Source: Glossina fuscipes
Lineage: Eukaryota; Arthropoda; Insecta; Diptera; Glossinidae
Length of the DNA stretch: 64,000 nucleotides
Assembly (NCBI RefSeq): GCF_014805625.2
Contig: NW_023998616.1
Coordinates: 98,382 to 162,381 of the forward strand
Reading direction: 5' to 3'
Made by a program: the position numbers and the translations under genes. A model generated the notes under the pieces. That model saw nothing but the letters and a program-made list of their open reading frames with translations, was not told the DNA's origin and made no database searches. Shown piece after piece: positions 44,231 to 55,224 of the stretch (positions are counted from its first letter, which is position 1; every line of letters begins with the position of its first letter).

Positions 44231-47200
44231 AAGAACAAAATATATAAATAATAATAAAATTTGCTTTTTACGAATACAAATATGTGAAGATTACCATTTT
44301 TGATTGACTTCACTCGATGTAAAGACTATTTTTGATGGGTTTCGGCGTGGACAGCATAAGTGTGTACCTACATATACGAATGAATTTGTGTAGGAAAACG
44401 AGTAGGCGATGGATTTTTTTTTTTTTGATTTATCTTTTTTTATGTCAATGGAAAAAAAAAAGAAAAAAGAAGGAGGAGAATTATCGAGCACTTCAGCAAT
44501 TGATACGGAGAAAAAAACAGTTTTTGATAATTAATTTTGGTTAAAATCGTCTTTTGTGCTAATAAAAAAAAATAAAAAAAAATATAAAAACTTATGCAAC
44601 AAATGCACTGCGACAACTGTCTTTAAGTAGATTCTAAAATTGAGTGAGTTATATTTGCCTGGAAGCTGCTATAACATACAAATCCATAAGGAAGAAGAAG
44701 AAAGTTATATTCAACTCCAACGGAATCCTTTATTATTCATCACGTTTATGAGCATTGTATGTCGCATCGTATATATCATATGTATGTTTTGAATCATAGG
44801 AGCATGTCAGTTAATTTCCGTACTTGAGACGGCGATTAAGAGCATTTCCGGATCTGTAAGTGAAAGTATAAACGTTTAAGCGGTTGAAGACAAGCTTCGA
44901 GCAATTGGAGAAGAAGTTATTTTTTTTTTCCTGAAATAAAAATTTAACGTCGAAATTGCAAATCTAATTAATTGTTAATTTTTTATAGAAACACGAATGT
45001 ACATTCGGCGTGACTAGGTGAGTTGTAAATTGTATTGTTGATATGAGCTTATAATTCTTAATTTTACGTAATCGTAGTTTTGAGTCTGTTACACAATTGT
45101 CATTAATATGTTTAAACATTTATAATATTAACACAATAATAAAATGTTTGTAAACTAATTTTGTTGTTATGATACTGGCTGGCGAAGTAAGTGTACACTT
45201 AACACACACCCATACGCTACACTTCCACTTATGCCTTATAAAATTATAAAGATTCTATAGGGCAAATTTCATTTATGAACCCGCCCAATTTCGGCGAGCT
45301 AGACACATTTTGTTAAGAGCCATTTAAGTATGCTATAGTATGCTACATTTGCTCGTAACAATGTAATTGAAGGCTTGTGCACGACTTCACATTTTAGAAA
45401 GTGTCATGGAAATCGTAAATATTTATTGAACGTACTCAATTATGTTACGCATCATCTGATAATCGAAACATTTATGAGAATAGCGAATAGTTCACAGCCG
45501 GAATAAACTTCTAAAAAAGATTAAATAAATTATGGTTGCCTTCGAATTTTGTTATGTTCATTCTCGGTGATTGAAATATATATTAAAATTCCATTTAAAC
45601 TGCGTACTGAAATTAATTCATATTGCATCGTATGTCATCTAAATGAAATTTGTATAAAATTCGATCACACCTAACACATTATTGAAAAATATTCATTATT
45701 TATGTTTATGAACTCTTCGGCCCAGTCTAAAAAAATGAATGGTAATTATATATGATTCTGTGCGTGCCGCCAAGGATACTTGTTAACATTTCATCACATA
45801 CATCATTCTATCTCCTGATAATTTAGTTAGAGTTTAGTAATTTGGCTAGTCTTTGGCTGGTCTTCTGATTGGGATATGGCAAGTTTGCCAAACAACAACC
45901 TTGAAGGAAGTCCGGATCAGGTGACTTCTATAGTCTTCCGAGTCGGCGGACTGACAGTTTCCAGTTTTTCTTTTACTCCGGGCAGCCAACCGAGCATGAC
46001 GTCTGTACAAAACTAAGATTATCTTCTACTGGCAGTAAAAAACATAACAATTCCTCTTGAAAGATTTACTTAAACTTCGACGATAGAAACCAACCTCTTT
46101 ACTCATGACATTGGTAAACCGAAAGCGTAAGTGACGTAGCTCTGCGAACGAAACATTCCGAGAAAAGCAATTGTCTTGCGGAGGAGTGTGGCGTCCGGCG
46201 AATATATCACGGCGAGAGATTTACGGCCGGCAGTTGGCCCTCCAGTATATCCGGCCAAAGTAATTCTGCGGGTAGTGCAAAGCATAATATTGTAGTGTGA
46301 TAGCATATCGTTGTTATGCATCCACTTTAAAGTGTGACAGAATTATGCAGCACAATTTATTTGCAAAAAGGAAAGGAAGCCTTATGTCACACTTCAACTA
46401 GGTGAGAATTGCATTTCGTAATGTAATACGACGCTAGGCGCTCTAATTAAAATAACAAAATTTTACGTTTATGCTAGCAGTAAGATATTTTATAAAATTT
46501 GGGTATAAGTAGCCATGTCAGGATTAAATAAAGTCAATTGTTATGAATTAACAGTTCAACATAGCGTTTTATTCGCTAGATTACAAAGGCGTTCTAGCCG
46601 ATCTCAGTATTGGCACTAAAAGGAGCAGACAGACTTAGCGGACTAAAGCCGAGCAGTCTAGAAACTTATTCCACAGCGATACTTAAGACACCCATGAAGA
46701 AAGATTCATAGGGAATTTTTCCATAACTAAACACACATCATTTATTACAATAAATCTTACTACAATATAAAATATCTGCATAATTCTATTTCGATTTAAG
46801 TTTACTTTTGATTAGTCAATAAAATAGAAAAATGAAAAAAATGCAATCAATCTTTGTTTTCATTTAGAAAGTGCCTGGACTGATTCATACTGACGAAACT
46901 TTATTTTTGTTGTTTTTTTCCTCAAGAGCGCACAACAATTATGTCTTTACGATTAGTGTAGGTTTTATTAAATTAATACTTGATAAACCATGGCAAAAAA
47001 CACTATAATGTGTAGAATAAGAACAGAATCAGAACAAAAAATAGGACATTTTCTTGTGTTCTTATACTTGGAATAATAGTACGGAAAGAATAGAGAAGAT
47101 ATTATAAGTGTAGACAGAATAATAATTAATAATAAAGAACCAAGTAATAGAAAGACAATAACAGATGCAAGACTAGGCAAAACACAAGTATTAGAGAACA

Positions 47201-48689
47201 CTAAAAATATCGATCAAAACAAGCTCTCAGAAAAATTTTAAACGAAAAGTAAAAGGCAAAGGAAGTTGTAACAAAAGATCCCTCAGAGGGTAATAAAGCA
47301 AAAGAATCCTTAGAAAATGGTGCACAAAAAAAATAACAAGCAATGGACGAACTTACAACAAAATTAGAATCTAAAACCATGCCGATATTTTCGGGAAGAA
47401 ATTATGTGCCTTTATGAAAATTGTACAAAAATTGCACTACGCATTTTAAAGAGCAGAACGATACAATGAATGAAATACATCTTGTAAGTTTTTATCATTT
47501 TTACTAATGTTTTACCCTACTTGGTTGCACTATGCAACTGTTTTTTCTCTTTCGATCAAACGATCAATGATTTTTACCATGAATTTCAAAGTCAAAATTT
47601 TTCATTCGGTTGAATTTATGAGGAAGCAAAGTCAATTTGAATGAACGATTCATACAGATAGTTCATCAACGTTTTTCTATCTACAAATTCAACGTACCTT
47701 TTACAGTAAACCCAGTCCGACCGTCCAAACAACATTAAATTTTAGCAATCGTCCAAATGCATACGCAGCTAAAAGCAATATTCGACTCTACGAACATTAG
47801 TCCATAGATGCATTCCACACTATCCGATCTAGCACAAAATGGCAATATAACAACATATAAAGGCAAAATCATTAACCCGATGGCTGAACTCAACCATGCC
47901 CACATTCAGGAATGAGGAGAAACCCCTACATGTGAACGAAAGACAAATATGAACGATACATATGAATTAACGACCTCTAAAAATGGTCTCGATGGCTACA
48001 TTAAAATCGTCATGTTTGACGTGCAACCGGAAACCTTTTCCGAACCAACAAGCATCGTGCTAGAATATGAAAAAACAACAACGCCAAACACTAATTTTAT
48101 GTAGATAAGAAACAAAACTAACACACGAACGCTTTATCGGTAAGGAATACAACACTTTGTGAGAACGCAAAGTCGCAGGCTCGTTTTGCCCTCACACATC
48201 TCCCTTTCGGGAGTGGGTGCTAATATAAAGGTTAGTTTAAGTATCATAGGTAGCAGCAAGTGTACAGCGAATGACGCCGGGTAATGGCCATGGGAGACCC
48301 GCCGAGATTGCCTATGGCGACCTTTTGACGGTAAGCCGAAAATTTCCGGTTCCGATTGAGTAGTTAGCGATTTGGGTTGTTGCCGTGTTTTTTTCTGAGT
48401 TAGATGTCCGTTCAGAAAACTTTTTTGTCTCTTACGGGGAACTTAAATCAACAGCGCGTACGCTACGGTTAAGTAAAACAGAAAATTCAACTGCGGTATA
48501 TGTTTTAATTTTTATAATATTATTCGTAAAAGGTGAAATAAAACATAACTTAAAACTAAATTGTGAGATTCTACTAATTAACTATAATCAAAACTCATCC
48601 ATGAAATTACAATAAATTAAATGTTTTGTTTACAAAGAAAAAGAACAAACCACTCTCTACTTAAGGTAGCAATTAAAAAATTAAAGCCA
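44231..48689. other. No gene recognised
   Basis: About 4.4 kb without a supportable gene. The stretch 46080-46330 is GC-richer with an open minus-strand frame (46103-46321) but no motif. A promoter-like TATAAG at about 46504 followed by AATAAAGT (about 46528) could mark an old LTR. A (T)n-(A)n low-complexity patch lies at 44410-44475. Confidence 0.4.
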
Positions 48690-49010
48690 AGGGCGAGAAT
48701 TTAAGAGTAAGTATTTCAAGTTCAATTCCGACGAAGAAATATGAATAGATCTTGTGAGATCGACGAACTTGCCCGGAAAACTATGGGCCGCACAACTTAT
48801 AAAAGATACTACCATCCTAGTAATATTATAACTACTATAACAATCCTTATTACAATTATCCACCAAACCGTCATAGCCCCTTGCAGACGAACCATAACCA
48901 TAATTGGAATAATAACAACAGAAATGTCCAATATAACAGAAATAAATCAAATCAAAAAAACAATAATCAAAACAAGGACAACAAATTTCCACCGGCAAAT
49001 TTTATCAAAA
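48690..49010 (+). pseudogene. Gypsy-group gag C-terminal remnant
   Basis: One frame at about 48730-48810 reads MNRSCEIDELARKTMG, the end of a gag capsid helix (A.EIE...KK...). Another, from 48815, is a Tyr/Asn-rich tail (YYNPYY- and NHNWNNNNRN-like runs, continuing to about 48990), which is typical of gypsy-group gag proteins and probably binds RNA. A frameshift separates them. It abuts the second Mutator-like copy at about 49150. Confidence 0.6.
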
Positions 49011-49149
49011 AGCAATACATACTTTACGTTTGGCAAGGAATAGGGCGTCAATTATTTGAATGTGCAGAGGATGAATCCACTATAACTCAGGATGCAATTA
49101 ATATATTTTTTGAGAACAAAACACCAACTAACACGAATATGAAATATGC

Positions 49150-51915
49150 AACCTTTCTCTTCCCACTGTGCGAGTCATTTTGAAAGATTTTTAATGTACG
49201 TAAAGACATTACGTAAGACCAATAATTTACATTAGCCAATTTACTACCTTAAGACGTTGCAAACCAACCTTTTAATGGGCTGTGATGAGGGAATCTCTTC
49301 TTCTTCTTTCGGTGACAACTATAACACCAACGAGAAAAGTGGATTTTATATAAACATTTCTCAGTTAACATCTGCCATTGACTAGCTCATTGTATCGAGG
49401 CCCTTATGTGTCATAAAATTCTGTCTTCGTGGCAACTTTAATAATAATTCACTTTTGCGCCAAGTTTAGATTTTTTGGTTAAAAGCTTCTTTCAACTGCC
49501 TTTTGAAATCAAATTTCAAATTTTATGAAAAAATATGTAGATGAACATCATAAAACCAACTAACATATTCTCGAAGTGATCTTCACAAAAAAGGTAACGA
49601 CATACACACTCAAGTCAAAAATGAATTAGCCACTAGTAATTTTTTTTGAAAAAATAGAAGTTCTTTTTATAATCCAAATTTTACGGATATTTTATTGAAA
49701 AAATATGTCGCTTACTCTCCCTTGTGGACCAATTCAATGGGTGCATACATAGATACTAAAAACCCCGGTTTCAAAAACCAGTGAAAGGTTATTTTTCAAT
49801 AGTTAAGGATATAAATTTAGATGGCGAAAGAAATGTACGACCTACCGACTACCGAGAGTCGTAAAAGTATATAAAAAAGCAATGATAGAGGAAATAAACT
49901 TGAATCACATTGAAAGAAAAGTTTTGTATGGGACGCAATTAAAAAATACAGAGATGTTTTTCGAAAACAAGTGGAAACGTACCCCAAAAAAATTAAGAAT
50001 GTAAAACAAGCTCAATTCATGCTATCGCAGAAAACATTCAAGAATTAGCCATCGGACGAATGCTTTCCTAAAGTAAATCGATTTTTAAAATCAAAACGAA
50101 TTATTGTGAAGAAATATAATTATATATTTGACCAGTGAGAAACGGCCATTTTTGACACATATGGAGTTAAACGATTTATTATGCCTGGAAAATAATAATA
50201 TGTTGGAAGTATATACACATATTCTTATATAGGATAATAAAATCAATAGTACATATCGTTTCAGTTGTATGGAAGGAGCGTTAATATTTTTCGGCGACAA
50301 CTCTGAGATCAATGAATAATTCGAACAAACCTTGCTGCAATACAAAATAACAGTTGTACCTATTCTGCACAATAGGCATTTTACATTTGCGTATGTAGAT
50401 ACTTCTTGTCAAAGTTTTATATATATATTGATCCGGTAGGTAATGAAGAGGCAATTATATCGGAATTATTCAGTAAATTTAAAACAAAAGAGAACAAAAA
50501 AGTAAATAATCTGCGAATAGCAAGAACGGAAAAGCATGATTTACAAAATCTAAAAAATGACAATACGAACTGCGGAGTATTTATATGTTTGTTAATTCTT
50601 AGAAAGATTTGTGAAAAATGAATGTCTAGCAGACTTGGCGTGTCTGTTTGCTTGCAGAAAACAGATGAAGGACAAAATTTTGCAATACAATGAAGATTTG
50701 ACCTATGATTGTCTTCACTGTTACAACGTTGACGAAAATGAAGAGCAATGTAGCAAGTGTTGCGGAGTTATTTGTAAAAAATGCATTAGCGATTCCTATA
50801 AAGAATGGAAAAATGTTTGTATTCTATATAGTAATAATTTATAAAAAATCTTTATAAATTGTTGTATCTAAATTTCGCAGCTACTTTTTAGGGTTCTTTA
50901 AATATGCCCTTTGCTGTAATATTTCTAGACCAAAAATGTTCTCGCGTTCGCAATTTTTTTTGTTCCTATTACGGTAATATATTATTTATTACATAATAAT
51001 AACTTTGTTATATTTTCTTATCTTATGTATTTTATTATTTTTATTATATTTATATATTTATTACTTTATTATGTGTTTTATTATATTGATTTATAATTTG
51101 GTTATCTATTTGTTATTATTACTTAGTAATTGTGATTGATATATTTTTTTTTTAATTGTTTTTATTATATTATTCACGGTAAACAGGCCTGAAATATTTT
51201 CGGGGAAGCAAACATTTATAATAATTGCTACCTCACAAGTGGTGTGGAAAATTGCACGCAATTGCCTAATAAATGCGAAATGTAGGCATAGTTTTCCTTT
51301 ATAGCCCACAACGTAGACAATAGACATATATCATTTTTTTCTGATGATATCCAGTTACGCTCGCTTGAAACAGAAAATCTAAGGAAATTAGAAGCTTTAC
51401 ATATTACTATTATGCATATATGTATATATAAATAGTTAAAGAGGTCTATATTATCCAAAAAATACTTTTCTTAGTAAATTTTGTCATATCTCTTTACTTT
51501 TAGAAGCACACAGCATCTGCTGCCATTAGTCGCTTTCCCATGAATTTCGTAGAGTATAGTATATGTATTTTCTCTCATCTTCTCTATCAATTTGATCATC
51601 GTTAGAGCAATAAATGCCTTTATTTATATTTGCAATGAGAATGAAACATATGCCAAATGCTTAATACTGTGTCGATATATGATGCCAAATATGACAATTT
51701 CCAAAGTTTACATACAGGATTTAAGAGTAGCTATGTTAAAGTATGGAGATATATTTAAATTCAATCAGCAAAGATACAAATCAACAATTTTTCCCCAGGC
51801 TGTTCATAACTATGATATGTAGTTGGAATGGTCACCGATCAAGGATTCACGTAATATTAGTTCCGTTTGTTCGTAGCACTTCGTTTAATCACAGTGATCT
51901 ATCGAAAATTGCCAC
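49150..51915 (+). mobile_element. Mutator-like transposon with Ulp1 protease, decayed copy 2
   Basis: Diverged copy of 16860-24000, without the two solo LTRs. It begins in the transposase (FPLCESF at about 49160) just after the gypsy gag scrap, skips about 30 bases at 49180, loses most of the segment holding the second Asp, and resumes at TTAATGGGCTG(T/C)GATGAGGGA (49273). A foreign insertion of about 190 bp lies at about 49356-49550. The 3' flank (50845-51760) and one unit of the 171-bp repeat (about 51817-51915) follow. The transposon's right end is near 51915, but inverted repeats were not identified. Confidence 0.8.
49560..50844 (+). pseudogene. Ulp1-protease region of Mutator-like copy 2
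   Basis: Counterpart of 17430-18725. Many stops and shifts break it (for example TAG at about 50046 and an extra TA pair in 50420-50432). The catalytic neighbourhoods are still readable: His in HFTFAYVD (about 50376-50400), Asp in YIDPVGNEEA (about 50415-50450, open frame 50406-50621) and Cys in TNCGVFIC (about 50566-50590). The C-terminal cysteine-rich domain is open at 50611-50844 (CLHCYNVDENEEQCSKCCG and so on), with all eight Cys positions or near equivalents. Retention of these residues dates the divergence rather than showing function. Confidence 0.8.
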
Positions 51916-52228
51916 CATATTAGTGCATATGAAATAAATTTTCGTAACTATAATACTCAAGTTACTGTAAAATGCCTTTATCCTTTTGTGTTGAATTGAA
52001 ATGATTGAGTGCTTGTCGTTTTAATATGTATGTTTACTTCAGTTGTTGAACTGTCACGTCACGTAATGTCAAATTACTACAAAAATTTTTTTATTCTTTT
52101 GTGATCTCACATACTTCTTTTACTGCTTTCAATAAATAAACACACTAATTGCAACAGGAATTCGAATAAGCGAAAAGATTTAATTACTCAATGCTGCAAT
52201 TGCCATATTTGTGGACATGGATTTAACT
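51916..52228. other. No gene recognised
   Basis: AT-rich spacer between Mutator-like copy 2 and the BEL remnant. Confidence 0.4.
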
Positions 52229-54430
52229 TGCAACATCCGCGTGTATGTAAGTGAAGGGTTTTTGGTCGGTCGGCTTTTCCTCTGTTCTTTACATGGAAGT
52301 AATATTTCCTATGATAACGGAATTCCGTTTAGCTATATTTCCTTTCATAATTCTTCACGCACATTGTAGCACAAATTAATGAGAGGAATTGTGGAAAAAG
52401 AAAAAGTGAAAAGTCCGCCTACATATCATAAGGGTAGCTTTTGCATAAGTCCATGGTTTGCCTCTGATACCTGTCAAGATATTGGCTAAGATAGATCAAA
52501 GCTAATAAAAAAGAACACAATGGGGAGATAGAAGGTAGTCCAGATGATGACACATTGAACATTACAGAAAACTGCTATAGCTGTGCTTAAAAAAAAAAAG
52601 GGAAAAATGAACAACAAACAAAAACAAACGGTTGAAGATAACCTTCACCAAACCTTCACCTTAAAAAAGGTTGTCGATATCAAAAAATTTTTATATATAA
52701 AAGAAGAGAAAAATTCGCAGACAGAAACGAAAGGAAAACAGTTATAAATAGCTTAAGAAAACAAAATGATGCAGTGAGAGTCCGATATGCCTATGTATGA
52801 AGGAGAGGAATTTTGCTACTATCATTCGAGTGGATAGGAGACCGAGGACAATGGTTTTGTAGAATACATATTGCTGTCACTCATCACATAAATTACCATA
52901 TATATATATACGTATATAAGTTAAGGACCATCCTAATAAAAAGCACAAATTCACGAATCACTCTTATAAGTAAAGTAATTGTAAGAGTTTTGTCTATAAT
53001 GAGAATACATGCAAGACAATTGCAAATTGTAAGATATATCGCTCCTTAAACCATGGAAATGAATGAAATATTGTACGTAAGCGAAAGCTATGTAAACAAG
53101 CTTGTGTAAGCATGGTTGTGAATGTAAAAACGCGGAACAATGCAGCGTGGGGGCATGCGAACATTCTCATCATTCCCCCTTAAATCATCATTCTGTCACA
53201 GCCAACGAAAACAACAATACTGCCGACAATAATGTAAACACTTCAAATGGAAATAATATGGTAGTGATTAACATCCATAGCGATATAACAAATTAACCTT
53301 TATTAAAGAAATTCTGATAAGGCAATATGAAAAAAATAAAATTATAAATACATATCCTTTCATGATGATGTTCATCTATAATTTCAATGACCGAAACCCT
53401 GAAGTAGAAAACTAGAGAGCTGCGGAAATGGTTCGAAAGTGTTAACCATAAAAATTTGAGACAAAAATAAAGAATTTATAGCTGCCAATGTTAATACGGT
53501 TAACGAATTAAACTTACCGTCACAATCTGTGAATTACAAAGAGCTGTCTCAAACATTCCACCACTTAAGTAAATTACCAACTGAAAGCTGTTCAAACGTG
53601 GTGCCGAAAATACTCATAGGTTGTAGCTGCTTTAATCTGGCAATTTCAACGAATGTCAGGCATCAAGCTCCACGTGAGCTAGTTGCTATGCATACAAGGA
53701 TTGGATAGATTATCGATAGAACGCTTCCTTCCCGCCCAGACTGCCAGTAATAAAAGCGATCAGGAGTTATATCAACACAAAACAAATGCAGATTTCTTAA
53801 GTTCATTTTTATTAAAGGAACTTGATCTATTACCATCATTAACTGCACTCTTAAAATGAAAGCAATGTTTCATAAAATCTTTGTTCGGTCAGAGGACCGT
53901 AATATCCATCGTTTCTCATTACGTGACTGCAAACAGAGTCTACGTATTGAATGTGACAATTTTCAGATTTCCATTTGTGCCTAGCATCTCACAATGTATT
54001 AAAAATTGAAATGCAACAGATTTTGGAGAACATATTCCTGCGATAAAACACAGTCATCGTGTTGACGACCTCTCGACTTTTGTTGACACAACAAAAGAAG
54101 CTATAAACCTGATAAATGGTATGAAAGATAAAGGCCATTCGAAATTGAATCTCCAACAGCAAAGAAGTAGAAGAAGGAGCGAGGATCGTAGCCTTTTGGC
54201 TTTCAACAGCGAAGCTGTAAAGTAGTCTCAAAAAAGCGAAGTATATGTTATGTAACGTCCGCGTATATAGATGTAGGCAATAATGGAATTCCGTTAGTTA
54301 GTTTCTCTTTTCATAATTCTTCGCTCATAAAATAACGAAAGAAATTATGGAACAAGCACGAAGTGCACAGTCTTAGTATAGCGTAAAAGTGGGTTTTCTA
54401 GGAGAAAATGGTATGCACTTTTTATGTATT
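52229..54430 (+). mobile_element. BEL/Pao-like element remnant with LTR-like flanks
   Basis: Two related blocks in the same orientation enclose gag and protease scraps. The left block starts at 52229 with TGCAACATCCGCG and contains ATAACGGAATTCCGTTT (about 52314) and TTTCATAATTCTTC(A)CGC. The right block starts at 54251 with TGTAACGTCCGCG and contains ATGGAATTCCGTTAG and TTTCATAATTCTTC(G)CTC. They are about 2.02 kb apart, far shorter than a full element, so most of pol is deleted. Starts resemble those of the solo LTRs. LTR right ends and duplications are not identifiable, and divergence is high. Confidence 0.5.
53096..53990 (+). pseudogene. BEL/Pao gag zinc-finger and protease scraps
   Basis: At about 53102-53190 the frame reads CKHGCECKNAEQCSVGACEH then SHHSPLNHH, the Cys...C.....HHSLLH knuckle typical of BEL gag. 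At about 53495-53640 another frame reads VNTVNELNLPSQSVNYKELS, then the PxESCSNVVPKILIG linker (BEL consensus P..SY.N..P..LIG). This continues to VAMHTRIG-stop-IIDRTLP, matching the A.KTRLGW.IYG end of the protease region, with Trp changed to TAG at about 53707. Multiple stops separate the two parts. No reverse transcriptase follows. Confidence 0.7.
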
Positions 54431-54658
54431 CTTACCGTGACTTAAAAGAATACTGATAAAAAAGAGATCAAGACAGTGAAGAGTAGAGAAGACCATGTGA
54501 AGACCAAAAAAGCAATTGTGGTGCAAGAACATAATAAAAACGAGGAATATAATGTATAATTTTTAAAACAGAATAAAAAAAATTTCTACTGAAATAAAGA
54601 TAAACTTTGCCTGTCAAGCAAAACGAAAAACAGAATAAAATGAAAATTATACTATCAA

Positions 54659-54691
<33 letters not shown>

Positions 54692-55214
54692 CAGATAGTC
54701 AATTGCGGAAAGTATTTAATTTAATTATGCCGTAAAAAGGAAGAAAAGAAAGAAAACAAATAATACACCAACTTAAATATACAAAAAATATTTTTAAGAA
54801 AATAAGTATATGTGCGAAGTATATAAAACTGAATAAAAAAAATCTATGAAATCCATCAACAGGTAAAAACACTTACCATTGCACTGTCAATTGAAATATA
54901 ACGGAAGAAAGTGGAACCTGACCTTTTTCTTATTTAATGGCAACAGAGGTAACTACAAAGATTTTATCGTACAACAACATAATCTAAAAGGCAAGAAGAG
55001 ATAAAGAAGGATTAACAACAACACCATCATCATTGACTGCAATCTGCGGTATCTGCTATGTAAGGATAAATTGTGGCGTAAGTTGAATGTTGTCGATTAA
55101 AAATTGATTTACTGATTATAAATAGATCTTTCTGTTCTCTTGTGAAGTTTACTTGATGAAAAAGAATGAAAAATATACTTTTAAATATTGGGACATTTGC
55201 GCCTTTCAAGTAAC
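54431..55214. other. No gene recognised; poly-T/poly-A inverted run
   Basis: AT-rich. A run of 14 T directly followed by about 19 A at 54660-54692 could fold back on itself or be a collapse artefact. No coding evidence. Confidence 0.45.
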
Positions 55215-55224
55215 NNNNNNNNNN
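55215..55224. other. Assembly gap (10 N)
   Basis: Ten consecutive N, a placeholder of unknown true length. Confidence 0.99.
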
